Positions 13,562 to 26,500 of a DNA stretch of 64,000 nt are shown here, piece after piece. Made by a program: the position numbers and the translations under genes. Location: contig JABBOT010000034.1 of the NCBI GenBank assembly GCA_016165875.1, positions 868,001 through 932,000 on the forward strand, written 5' to 3'. The notes under the pieces are model-generated. The model saw only the letters and a list, made by a program, of their open reading frames with translations. It ran no database searches and had not been told where the DNA came from. The stretch's first letter is position 1. Every line of letters begins with the position of its first letter. The stretch is from Acanthopleura granulata (taxonomy: Eukaryota > Mollusca > Polyplacophora > Chitonida > Chitonidae).

Positions 13562-13874
13562 CGTCATTGTCCGCATAGAATGGCTGCGTTTCATGCTAGT
13601 CGACGGAGCACGGTCAAATGACAGTTTCCACTGTCGTAATAGCTGTTAGAAAAAAACTTTACCGAAATAAACGTAATATTATCCAACTTTTTTTGGGAAA
13701 ACTTAAAGTGAAACACAGCTCATGCTCAAAGTAAAGTTTCCACAAAAAGTTGCACAATATTATGTTCATTTCGGTATAGTATTTTTCTAACAGCGACAAG
13801 GACAGCGAAAACTGACATTTGACCGTGCTCCGTCAACTAGCATGAAAAGTCGCCATTCCGTCTAGCCTGTGACG
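13562..13874. mobile_element. Foldback/MITE-like element with about 150-bp inverted arms
   Basis: The left arm (about 13562-13715) is the reverse complement of the right arm (about 13725-13874): tgacggagcacggtcaaatg, gctgttagaaaaa and accgaaat..aacataatatt all recur inverted. Only a few bases separate the arms. No coding capacity and no clear target-site duplication. Confidence 0.8.
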
Positions 13875-13879
13875 TAAAT

Positions 13880-15180
13880 GTTCTAAGCGTGGAAAACTTT
13901 TGTCACCTGAGACTGTAGTAATCTGCTAGGGTTGTGTTTGTAACTTAAGCATGTATATCAATATGTAACATGAAATGATCAAGAAACTTACTATACACCG
14001 CCACAACACAATGGTCTGAAAATACTTTGCAGTATTGTTCACCAATGTGCTTGCTATAATGAAAACATATAACATTAAAACAGTGTGATGTCCCTATATT
14101 ATTACATGTTACATCGGCTGACAACATTTACGTCACAGCTTATAAACAGCTGATATCTCCTAGCTCTCTGATTGGACAAACCCTCGTAAGCTTAAAAGCA
14201 CGGGTGCCTTCAGATCCCTAGTCTGCATCACAATACTCCACACTTCAAACAAACATAATTCAGCAACGAATCCATACAATTTCAAACAGATTTTTATATT
14301 CAATAGAGAATGTTATACTCTTTTTAATGAACAGTATCTCTGTCATGAGCTGTCTTTTACTTTAACTTAGAACATGTTGTGTTTAAGTTTATAGACTGTC
14401 AAGATAAAACACCAATTTACGCTTTTTTGGAGCATTATAATGTATTACTTCTTTCATAATTAGGTTGATGTATTCCCAGTTTTACTGAGTGCTAGAGAAG
14501 TCTTGACTAGAATTGACTTGCAAACGGGTTATCATGACGAATTTTATCCAACATAATGTTCTTCACGATATTTTGATCACTGTCTCCATATCTGATTTGT
14601 GACAGTGGTATGGTGGAGAGCTTCCATGCTTATCTTTTGACAATGTTTCGAATTACCCACAGATGTAGCTGAAACTGAAAACAGTCCTACAACTTTTTGA
14701 TATCTTCAGTCCCTGGTTTTAAAGATACTGTATCAAAGTTTCTAAAACTCTAGAAATTTTGGAATGTTTCAGTTTTTAAATAATCACACAGAAGAATCCG
14801 AGGCGAATATTAAAGATCTGCGGCATCATTTCTTGGTTTAAATGGTAAACTATCCACTTTATCGATAAAACTAAGCTTTGAAAATTTGAGGGAAAATAGC
14901 ATTTTGAATGAAAGCTCTGATTTTTTATCAAATGTTCTCTTTATTATCACCAGCAAGAAGGTTAAATAACTTTTGAAGAAAGTATTTTTGGAATCAGCAG
15001 CCTTTTATTTTTCAGAATATGTGCCTTTTGCCGCACACAGCAAAATGCACTACACAAACAAAATGCACAATTTTGCCTCCTAGGTTAGGGTTAAATGTTG
15101 GCACTCACGTTTTGTAGCATTTAACTCGTTATATCATTTCACCAAACAGCAAATACTGATAATTAATTTTATTATTTATC
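13880..15180. other. Non-coding stretch, nothing recognised
   Basis: No gene, repeat or RNA supported. Confidence 0.5.
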
Positions 15181-15183
15181 TCA

Positions 15184-15320
15184 CTGACGTTTCACGCCGT
15201 ACACACGAATATTTCTCTTATACGTCGGCGGCCAGCATTATTTAGGAACGAAACCGGGCAGAAACTGAGGAAACCGACGACCATCCGCACGTTGCTGGCG
15301 GACATTTTCACGTGGACGTG
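15184..15320 (-). mobile_element. SINE family A, partial
   Basis: Antisense body: ttcacgccgtacacacgaat, cggcggccagcattat, cgacgaccatccgcacg. Head missing. Confidence 0.7.
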
Positions 15321-15477
15321 TTGATAGTTTAACACTTTGTGTTTTAAAAGAGTAGCTTTCGAAGTGATTTCGGTCAAATCATGCCAGAACCTACTTGTGG
15401 CAGTGAAGTCAGTGTGTTGCACCATTGGTGAACGTCAGAAGTAGTGTAAAGGGTGACGGCGAACTGGTTGGCTATCA

Positions 15478-15737
15478 TATTTTATTTGATTGCTGTTTTA
15501 CGCCGGATACTCGGAAATATTTCATTCATACGACGGCGGCTAGCATTATGGTTGGAAGAAACCGGACAAAGCCCTGAGGAACCTCACGACCATGCGTTCT
15601 TTTTCGCCAGACCTTTCCACGTACATTCGGAGAAAAAACCAGCATAAGCTGGGCTTGAACTCACAGCGATCGCGTTGGTGTGACGATTTGGGTCTGTGCT
15701 GCGCGAGCACGAGAACCACTTCGGCCACGGAAGTCTC
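15478..15737 (-). mobile_element. SINE family A, near full length
   Basis: On the minus strand: tRNA-like head with A-box-like tggccgaagtggttctcg and B-box-like gagttcaagcccagc, then the family body (ccggtttcttccaaccataa) and the tail gcgtaaaacagcaatcaaat. Confidence 0.85.
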
Positions 15738-15754
15738 CAAATGGCGGCAAAAAT

Positions 15755-16020
15755 AGAGAGTAAAACCAGGGCAGCGACGACAGCGTCATAAATAGTACGT
15801 TACTGGTGAAATCAGGCCTGTTCTCAATTTACCTCAATTAGGGTTTTATTCCAACTGTTCATGTAATTGTTTCAGAAGTAACTTACACACCTTATGGCTT
15901 ACGCCTATGCTTATGGCTAACAAGCTACGCACCATGGTTTAAGCAGAATTAGGTAAAAAAAAGTGCAGTGATGTAAAATTCAATATTGTAGAAGTCATTG
16001 GTCTAGGTTTTAGCTGAACC
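15755..16020 (+). repeat. Interspersed repeat family D copy
   Basis: aaccagggcagcgacgacag, tttacctcaattagggtttt and aagcagaattaggtaaaaaa in the same order as at 61890. Confidence 0.75.
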
Positions 16021-16134
16021 TCGTGTATTCAAGGAACCTACCCAAACGCTTAAGACCTGCCTCCTAGTCACGATCCACGTACGATGTTCCAAACTGTTCA
16101 TGCCCTTACGCCATAGTAAAAAATGAACACACGA

Positions 16135-16310
16135 TGGTGGTGAGTTTTACGGGCGGAGGAAACCGGTGTGCCCAGTGTAAGCCACCGACCTTTGGCAAGT
16201 TACTGGCAAACTTTCCCACACGTCACACATAGGTACCAGTATGCTCACCATATTAGCGGATGACAGGTCGCCTTCAGCGAAGGTTAAACTGCCAAAATGT
16301 TTTACAACCA
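16135..16310. repeat. Dispersed repeat family C copy
   Basis: gggcggaggaaaccggtgtg, cacctttggcaagttactgg-like block and aaactttcccacacgtcaca. Related sequence occurs at 20655, 27055 and 38010. Confidence 0.65.
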
Positions 16311-16487
16311 AAGCCGGTACCACATGCAGTTACAGCAGGTAAACTTTTAGTAATGTTGCCGATGGGGTTAGCGCGCTAGCGCACCGCAGTGACCCAGTAG
16401 CCTCTCACAAATGCGGTGGCTTTGAGCTCAAGTTTAGTTCATTCCGGATTTGCTCTCTGGTCGTTAGCGGAAAGACTGGTCAGCCTC

Positions 16488-16615
16488 TTGAGGATGGTCA
16501 TGGGTTTCCACCGGGCAATGACCGGTTTCCTCCTGCCGTTATGCTGGCCATTGGCGTGTAAGTGAAATAAGTGAATGAAGTACGACGTAAAACACCAATG
16601 AAATAAAGAAATAAT
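16488..16615 (+). mobile_element. SINE family A, 5'-truncated
   Basis: Sense body on the plus strand: accggtttcctcctgccgtt, atgctggccattggcg, gtaaaacaccaatgaaataa tail. Confidence 0.75.
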
Positions 16616-16907
16616 TTAATAACGTAAGTGTATAACAAAGGAAGGATATTTAGTATGCAGAGACTAGATTTATTTAATGACAATGTACAGAAAAGAGGAA
16701 GCGGGGGTTCGAGGGCACAGTTATAAATAAATCGCATAACGATTCAACGTTTAACAAATTACTTTTAAGAATACACATGTCTCTTTCGCATTGTTTGAAT
16801 AATTTAATTTACTTTTAAGAAATGTGACGAAAGATACATGAATGGGAATACCAGGCGCAAAGAGCGGAAAGCCGGCTTCAACATGGTTTGCAAAAGACAA
16901 ACTGATA

Positions 16908-16913
16908 TTTATT
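16908..16913 (-). promoter_or_regulatory. Candidate polyadenylation signal AATAAA
   Basis: Minus-strand AATAAA about 270 bases beyond the stop, in an AT-rich 3' region. Plausible 3' UTR end; no transcript evidence. Confidence 0.45.
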
Positions 16914-17180
16914 CTTAAGAATATATTAAATTTCACTTTGTGTCCTCCCATATTAATACAGATAACAGTCCATCTAAACAACAAATTTATAAAGATATAT
17001 ATGTATATATATATACATCATTCCTCTTCTCACAAACTGAATGTTCTTTTTGCCTTTTTTTTAAACATAGTGTCTATATAAGTTAAAATGCCGTAAAGAA
17101 TTGTCCATGGGCGAAAAATAGGTCAACGGTTGGAACGCTTCGGTTCATCTTTAAGTTCCGGTCGGAATGGCAGTTCGTGA

Positions 17181-17506
17181 TTAAGGACTTCTCAAGCATG
17201 CGCTACAGCCACAGCTGGTTGGCACTTCGTAGGATCGCTGGATGATCCTGCCATCGTTGCATTTCAGTTTCAGGGGTTTGGAGACGGTCGCCTGTGCTTG
17301 GCAGCACTTGCAATCATTCTGCAGCCCAGACATCAGATCTGTGTATTTGGACGAGGAGCCGCAGTAACCATCGCACTCGGTCAGGTCGGGAATGACTTCC
17401 TTGTTCTCACAGTCAAAACCCTTGTCCTTGACCTTGAAGAAACCAATGGATTGGGTGGGCATGCCAAAGACGAGTTTCGGGGAACAGGTGGCACAAACTG
17501 TGTCCG
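17181..17506 (-). CDS. Terminal exon: C-terminal cystine knot (CTCK)
   Basis: 326 nt including the stop, phase 1 in. CATCSPKLVFG, FDCENKEVIPDLTECDGYCG, SSSKYTDL, DCKCCQA, LKLKCNDGRIIQRSYEVP and SCGCSAC. CxGxC, CKCC and CxCxxC are the CTCK signature; in VWF and gel-forming mucins this domain forms the C-terminal disulfide-linked dimer. The protein ends four residues after the last Cys (LRSP), as is usual. Confidence 0.94.
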
Positions 17507-20500
17507 CTGAAAAAATGAAAAGAATTAAAAAAATGACACGGTCGTCGGTGCTATGGTCTTTTTGTTTTGTCTTTAATGTTTCAATTACATAAGCTATGCA
17601 ATGTTTCTAGAGACATTTACAACAGGCTATGTATGTTTGTATGGTTGGATTTGTCGTACTCGACAATTTTTTATAATTGAGTCCTTAGAATGTAGATATG
17701 TTGTGTCTCTTCGTGGCAGAGTGAGTCCATGCCGCCAAAGAGCTGCCCCCACTGGATAATCATGCCAAAGACATCAGACATGACACCCCACCCCGTCACA
17801 ATATTCTGACACCGAGCCGACCAGCCCTGTTTCGTTTTCCTCTCAGTACCGAGCGCCAAGTGAGGCAGCAACAAGTACCATTCTTAAAGCCATTGGTATG
17901 ACCCGACCAGGGATTATTTCCGCATCTCCCCACCGCGAGGCCGACGCTCTAACCAACAGGCCACGGAGGCGGTCCACTTCTGTGTGAAAATCATAATATT
18001 CGGAATAACCCACACTTCTCTTGTACATGACAAATAATTTAAGTCCGGAACCAACACATGGGTAAAATTCGAGTGTCCCTCAAAACGTTGAAACTTACTT
18101 GTGTTCACACAAAGTTGGCAACAACCATCTTCATCTCGTTGTCTTTGGCCCTGAAAGAAAGCAATTTATCACATAAGCTTTCGTGGATGCTTTAACTATT
18201 TGTTCGAAAGGTTTTTTTTACACTAACGCTGAAAAACATTTTTTCAAGTGGTGAACCAAATCAAAGCAAACAATAAACGGACCATTTAAAAGCAGCTAAA
18301 ATAATGAAATAAAAAATCAGTTAAATTAAAAAAGCTTTTATACAATATCTCTGTGTGTTATTGAGAAATCGCTATTCTTTCTCATGTGCTTGATAAATGT
18401 CGGGATGTAAATCTAGCCGAAGTAGGAAGAAATAGATTTGAAGTCCATCTGTTATCACGAGGGTGAAAACGTTTACATACTTTGTATAATGTGAAATTTC
18501 TCCCATGGTTATGTTACTCATTTTTCTTTTCTACTGATCACAGAAAAGAGTTCCGGGTTTGGGGGAAGCTGAAATGACATCCTGCATTTCCGGTGGACAA
18601 ATTGAAGCCTTGGTACCAAAATTCATATCTCATTACCTTCACTTGCGCTAAATGAGAATATTTCAGGGGCATTTCTAGGTAAATGTAGCAATAGGGTGGT
18701 CGCGTGTGCAGCATGAAGCACAAGATCTGTCAGACTGATGTGCAAAACCAGAAAAGTCATTTGAATATTTTGGAGGCATAATTACCTAAACCCCGTATAA
18801 ACCTTTACCTTTTTGCAGACCGGAGGGTTGACAGGACAGTCTATGTGGGCTGACTGGATATAGTAAGTATTGTTTGTGGCCCGATATTCACAAGTTGTAG
18901 TGTAACATTTGTCTGGTTGTAAAAGAGAAGGCATCACTTCCCCTTCCTGTTGTAGAGAAGAGTTACAAGAGATAAGAGTTACAGGAAACAAAGGTTACAA
19001 CAAACAGTTATTATAAGATACAATGGTTATAAGAAAGAAGAGTTACGAGACATAAAAGCTACAAAAAGCAATAATTACAAGAATCAATGGCTATAAGAAA
19101 CAAAAGTCTTACAAGAAACAAGTCTTACAAGAAACAAGAGTTACAAGAATCAATGGTTACAAGAAACAAGTGCTCGTTTACTGGTGACTTGAAGGCAGTG
19201 CACTATTACTGATCACCGAACTTGGTTTATAAATTACCTTGTATACATTGCCATCCAAAACACAGGCGTACGGAATGCAAATTGGACAGCAGTGACCAGC
19301 CTTGGACACTTCTTTCTCTCCCTTTTCACAAATGGACAAAATATAGTCATAACTAAAAGCAAATTCAACTTTCAGCAACAAACAAAATATGAACCGTAAC
19401 CAATTATGCATTGTTTTAACCTGTGACGTCGCTTGGTTTTAAACTGTATGCCAACAGCTAAAAATTTGGCAAAGCTTAAAATTTTCGGTTTGTACACCCT
19501 CACAGTCCTAGTATGTTCCACTACTTCTCACTCTCACTGTGTGTTTACCAGTCTACACTTGGGGCATGTACTGGTACCTGTAAAATGTGCGCAGCTTCTT
19601 CCTCTCCATCATGGCGTACCATTCTACTTGGGACATGTACCAGTAAAGTGTCTCAAGCATATACTGGATAACCTTACACTTATATTAACCTACTCCTGTA
19701 CCTCTCACTCGAGACTTAGCAGTCCACCCTTGGGATATGTACCAGTAAAGTGTCTCAAGCATATATTTGGATAACCTTACACTTATATTAACCTACTCAT
19801 GACTGCTGCACCTCTCACTCGGGACTTACCAGTCTACACTTGGGATATGTACCAGTAAAGTGTCTCAAGCATATACTGGATAACCTTACACTTATATTAA
19901 CCTACTCCTGTACCTCTCACTCGGGACTTACCAGTCCACCCTTGGGATATGTACCAGTAAAGTGTCTCAAGCATATATCTGGATAACCTTACACTTATAT
20001 TAACCTAATTATGACTCCTGTACCTCTCACTCGAGACTTACCAGTCCACCCTTGGGATATGTACCAGTAAAGTGTCTCAAGCATATATTTGGATAACCTT
20101 ACACTTATATTAACCTACTCATGACTGCTGCACCTCTCACTCGGGACTTACCAGTCTACACTTGGGATATGTACCAGTAAAGTGTCTCAAGCATATATTT
20201 GGATAACCTTACACTTATATTAACCTACTCCTGTACCTCTCACTCGGGACTTACCAGTCCACTCTTTGGATATGTACCAGTAAAGTGTCTCAGGCATATA
20301 TTTGGATAACCTTACACTTATATTAACCTACTCATGACTCCTGTACCTCTCACTCGGGACTTACCAGTTTACACTTGTGACATTGTTTTTCGTGACAGGT
20401 CACTCCCGAGTCGGACTTTCTGCCGTCCCCACACTCACAGGACTTACATAGGCCTTCCTTCCAGGTTTCTCCAGGCTAAAAACATGTTAAGTACATGTAT

Positions 20501-23500
20501 ATGTAAACTTCTACGCGTATGTTACTTGGTTTTGCTCGATTCCTTGTGGTTTAATGTGAACTTTACTAGCTTTAAACATTATTTTGACAAATTCTCTTTG
20601 TTCAACGCCATGCATAATCAGACCCTTTATTCACTTATATATAATCATGGTGACCAGTATATTATGGGTGGGTCAAATTCAAAAGTGCCTGGACCAAGCC
20701 AATGAACTTCGGCAAGTTATATTAGCAAACTTACAATGACCCTTGGCAAGTTCTACACTGTACTCACAGACTCTTCCAATGGCCTTTGGCAAGTTATACA
20801 GTGTACTAGCAAACTTTTCCAGTGACGTTTGGCAAGTTATGATGGCGAACTTTTCCAACGACCTTTGATAAGCCATATTGGAAAAATTGGCAAGTTATTG
20901 TTAAACTCTTCCCATGACCTTTGGCAATTTATACTAGCAGACTCTTCCACTGACCTTTAGAAAACTTATATTAGCAATCTCTTCCCATGACCTTTGGCAA
21001 GTTATGTTAACAAACTCTCCCCAGGATCTTTGGCAAGTTATACTAGCAATATTTTCCAATGACCTCTGACATGTTATACTAGCAAACTCTTCCAATGACC
21101 TTAGGCAAGTCATACTAGCACTTTCTTCCACTTGTGATGTGTTATTTTAATGGAAAGCAAGTTATCTACGGTGTACAACTACATAAGAGAGCAATGCTAA
21201 ACACACCATAGTATCAAAAAGCGTGGAAATCTACCCAAGAGCCCTCCCCGAAAAGCTACATTCAAGGCCTCATTTGCATCTTTGGTAAATGTTCGCGTTT
21301 GGCTCTGACGGCGCAAATGGGTCTCTCGAGAACGATAAAATGCATAACTTACGATAACCACCGCCTTGGTCAGGCAGCCAGCATTATGGTGGGAGGAAAC
21401 CTGGCAGATCCCAGGGGAACTAAACACCATTCGCAGATTGCTGACAGGCTTTCAAACGTAAGGCCGGAGAGAAAGCCACGATGAGCCGGACCTGGAGCCA
21501 CAGTGACCGCATTGGTGCAAAGCTTCTGGGTCACAGCGTTGCACTACCGTGCTAACCACCTCAGCCATGGAGGCTCTGCAAGGCCAGTTCCAGTAGCAAG
21601 TGATAAATATTGCTGTTTCACTAAAACGCCACGCCTGACGGCTCTGCTTCAGATTGAAGAAGATCCAGATTACTTTCATATTTACAGAAGAAACAGGCTC
21701 CAGTGGAATTACATGCACAGGAACTACCTCTGACACCCACCTTGAAGATGTGAACTTTACCATCGGGTAAGGTGCGGGTGCAGTCCATTGGTACTGGTGG
21801 TGTCACGCTAGGCGTTATGGTGCCGGTGCCAGTAGTGGGCATCTGCTCTGTCGTGGTGCTTAATGGTACTGTGAATAACAAGAAAATAAAACACACACAC
21901 GCTCATATTCCTTTAATACATGTGATACATCTACCCTCTCTTTATGTTTTTCTTATCCAATATGGTCGGGAATAAAGAAAACGGACTCGGAAACCCACGA
22001 CCATCTGTGGGTGGCTGGCAAACCTTTCAAATCCTACGACCTTGGAGCCAGGTTTGAACTAACAGCTACCGGGTTGATGATAACTTCCTGTAAATTCGTG
22101 CTGCATTATCATGCTGCATTATCATGCTAACCACTCAGTCAGAGTGTGCACCCATCCTCCACCGCCGCCGCTTTTCAATGCAGTGCTGAAAATTTTGCAA
22201 CTTAATTGATGATGATCTGGTTTACATAAAGGAGAGGAGAAACCCTGTAGCCCGCCATACAAGCACCTGGCAGTGTCTCGGGCTCAATTCTGCCGTATAT
22301 GCATGTAAGGGGCTGCCTCACTGGCACATTATGTCAAGGACACCAGACAAAACGCTCGATCCAGGCACATCAACGGTGTTTACATATTTATCTAATTGGT
22401 TCATACGTCTTATTAACAATTTATCAGTAATGTGACGACGAGGAGTCCTTAGAATGTATCTATTCTGCGTCTTCTTGTGGCAAGGCGAGCCCATGGCGCC
22501 AAAGTGCTGCCGCGGCTGGAACACCATGGCTAGGACACCAAATAGGGCAACCCACCCAGTCACATTATATTGACACAGGGCCGACCAGTCCTCTTTCCTT
22601 GCTTTAATCTCTCAGTGCTGAGCTCCAAAGGAGGCAGCTTCCAAGTTAAATCACGGAAAGGGCACTTTCAAACTCGCACAAATACAAATACGCACGCAAC
22701 GTTACCGGAAGACAATAGGTCTCAAATGAACATAAAGCTGGGCATACACGTTAGGCTAAGAGGCCACTCAACTCAACTCCGGTCGTGTGGTCCCAGGTTC
22801 CGATTGACATACGACTTTAACACTGACCGACATACATGTATCGACTGAGATACAACTCCATTTCAGTCGCGCCGCCATTTCGTATACATAAACCCTTAGA
22901 AAGGGACGTAACTATCGAGTTGAGTTGAGCTGAGTCTTAAGCTCTTGTGTATACGGAGCTTTTGACTCTATTAGATCCCATATCACGAGAGTTGTTCACC
23001 ACTAAGTCACCATGATCTTATGAGCTGTTAAAGCAGTCGATTCCACAAGTACAGCTTAAACACGCACCTCGTGTGTCATAATGAGTGAAGGACGTCTTAT
23101 CCACTAGGTTACCCCCCCTCCCCACCTTCCCCCCCCCTCGGTCACGAACCCCTTTCAGACCCACCAGTTCATATATATGCTACTGTTGATGAAGGCCGAG
23201 GAACAATTTCGCAAGCTTGACAATTGTTATAACATGACCTGATTCAGGATTGAAAAAGAGCGTCATTCTTACGAGGTGGATGCTCTATCCTCAGTAAACT
23301 CGACATACTTCGACTTCAAGACATGAAATGCCGAATTACAGCATACTTACCACAGCCGTATGTTGTACAGTTACATCCAGAAAGGACTGTCACCCTGCGA
23401 GAGCCCTGCAATCAGTAGAGCACATTTATGTATTTATTTGTTTGACACCTGTGTCATTACGCTGCAGTAGAGTTTTAACTCACTAGAGCACATCATACCG

Positions 23501-26500
23501 TGCATCTTGATAAACTGATGCATGTGTTGTCATATCAAATACACTTACATCAGATCTACATATAGTGTCCATTCCGTATTCTTGTAACACATAGCTAAGT
23601 TATAAGGAGCGTTCTTTCACGATAACCCTTCTCTAGTGACATATCTAGTCCTCATGACATCTTACGTAATGCAATCTTATCACACCTATGGTAAATGGAG
23701 TAAAATTATGCTACAAAAAATGCATATTTAAAGGCAAATAGATGTCATAAAATACTGGCATGGTGCTGGCATTTTCCCAATAGCATCTTATCCCACACTG
23801 AAAAGCAAATCGACGAAACACCTTTCTAAGATTAATTGAACTCTCAAAATCAGGTAAAATATCTATAATAGTACGTGGGCGAAATTTTCGGTCATATATA
23901 AATAGGAGCTTTAATGTGCTTCAGGGCTCTTTCCTGGTTCTCTTTACTTAAACAACTAACGTATATTTGGTTTCTCTTTATTGTTCAAAACAGTACACAA
24001 GAATTTTCCAATTCTATGATAAGACAGTAGTAGTATTGGTGGGAGAAGCTAGACTGCCTGAAGATATATGGCCACTAGATTCGTCTGTCAACAAGTGTTG
24101 CCTTTAAACCATGAAATGTTGGGGTTGAGTCGGTTTGCTATGTTAATTCTAAGAGGCCGTCCTGATAGAGTGTACAGCAAGAATGGTTTAAAAGAACAGA
24201 GCATATTTTAACAAAGCGTGCATCATATAAAAGGCCATTTCGAGCTGATTACAAATATGGTTTTCACAATTTTTGGCATGTTTTTAAACTGACCAAAAAG
24301 GAAATAAAAATTACAGTGCCACAGTTGTCTTTTTGAAGCACACTGAAGCACAGTGTCGTCACAGATTCATTCACATTTTACTGCTAAACATTATGCAACT
24401 GTTATATTTTAACATAAAAGACAGATATAGTTGCCGTACTACATATATAATCAGGTAAAACGGAGATATATTCCAATGAGAGGATGTTTAGCACCTAAAA
24501 AGAATCTGTGAGGTCACTGTGCTTCAATATGGTCTAAATAGTTCACCGTAGCACCGCAATTTTTATTTTCATTTTCATCAATGTAAAAAATGCCAAAAAT
24601 AATGAAGACTATATTTGAAATCAGCACGAAATGGCCTCTCCGGTGATGCATGCTTTGTGTACATGTGGTTTGTTCTTTTAACCAAATGAGTCAGTGAATT
24701 CTCTTCAACTGGCTTACGGGAAGATCAGCCAGCAACCTGTGAATGGTCCTGGGTTTCTTTCGGGCTCTGCCCGATTTCCTCCCACCATAATGCTGGCCGC
24801 CGTGGTATAAGGGAAATATTCTCGAGTACAGTATAAAACACCAATCAAATAAATAAATGAAATAAATGAATAAATGAATGAATAAATAAATGAATAAATT
24901 AACTGATTTATCATGACTTTTCAACATGATTTCATTCACACATTTGTGGTCACATTTATAGATATATATTACGGGAGAAGTGCTGCTGCGTATTGTACCA
25001 AATACACCAAAGCCTCATTTGTCAGAGGCACCCACCCGAAAAACCCGGAAGTTAAAGCAGCAACAGCTGTTTTGAATTTGATACCCTAGGCAGGGGCTTC
25101 AGAGGTTAGGGTGCAGAGCGACCCCTATAATGCCACGGTACTTGAAAAGTGTTTCCCAGGCATTCCAGCTGAAACATGGGTGGGGAATTCAGAGGCGCTT
25201 CAGAAACTTAGAAAGACAGTTCTTCAGCTTCAATTCGGCATTTAGAGGCAGTATATAAAATGCGCATGTAAAACCACTTCATACCAACACTATGAACTAT
25301 GAAAAATTTTCCACTCTAAGGCAAAAACCACTCAAGACGTGGAAAAAACCCCTTACCTGACTGCAGTCTATAAGCGATGGTGTTGGACAGACTGATGGGC
25401 AGGCTGAAACGAGCAAATAACAGATCAACTTTATTATCCATAAAACCAAATAAATTCATTAAATTTGTTGATGTGTTTTAATTTGCCTTTTGGTGCTCTG
25501 ATGAATACGACCTTAAGGCAAAAGTGAGGTGCATTTTTTTGTCACCTGCGGATGGTCGCAGATTTCACCCGGGCTCTGCCCGATTTCCTCCCACCACAAG
25601 TCGTAAAAGTGAAATATTCTTGAGTATGGCGTAAAACGTCAATCAAATAAACAAATAAGTAGAGTTTTTTACTGGTTTTTTCTTTGAAACCTTTCACTCT
25701 CTCTAAAGAAACCAGAAACAATTCAAACTTGATAAAATAGGGGTTTGGGGACAGTGGAACAACTGATACCAGGGTTTTCTCTAATATTTATATGTAGTTG
25801 GCATCCACTGTCATGTTCTTTTATGTCATATTTTGCTACAACACAGCCAAGTATTTGTACCATGCATATGTAAGTCAGTGGCAGGGTAGCTGTATTTTTT
25901 ACACCTCAGCCACAGATTGTTGCAAACATATAGCAAAGACCAAGCATTTGCACCATGGACATGAAAGTCAGTGGCAGGGTAGCTGTAGTTATTACACCTC
26001 AGCCATAGATTGTTGCAAACATATAGCAAAGGCCAAGCATTTGCACCATGGACATGTAAGTCAGTGGCAGGGTAGCTGTAGTTACTACACCTCAGCCACA
26101 GATTGTTGCAAACATATAGCAAAGGCCAAGCATTTGCACCATGGATATGTAAGTCAGTGGCAGGGTAGCTGTAGTTTTTACACCTCAGCCATAGATTGTT
26201 GCAAACATATAGCAAAGGCCAAGCATTTGCACCATGGACATGTAAGTTAGTGGCAGGGTAGCTGTAGTTACTACACCTCAGCCATAGATTGTTGCAAACA
26301 TATAGCAAAGGCCAAGCATTTGCACCATGGACATGTAAGTTAGTGGCAGGGTAGCTGTAGTTACTACACCTCAGCCACAGATTGTTGCAAACATATAGCA
26401 AAGGCCAAGCATTTGCACCATGGACATGTAAGTTAGTGGCAGGGTAGCTGTAGTTACTACACCTCAGCCACAGATTGTTGCAAACATATAGCAAAGGCCA

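Noticed and set aside
19322..19411. Extension of exon 19238-19321 upstream to cttttag at 19352 (SYDYILSICEKG)
   Set aside because: Would require phase-2 entry, but the preceding exon ends in phase 0 and parallel VWC junctions resume at Gly; kept as an alternative only.
25798..26250. 150-residue plus-strand repeat protein with Cys/His-rich units
   Set aside because: Product of the 93-bp satellite; equally open on the other strand, no splice or start context.
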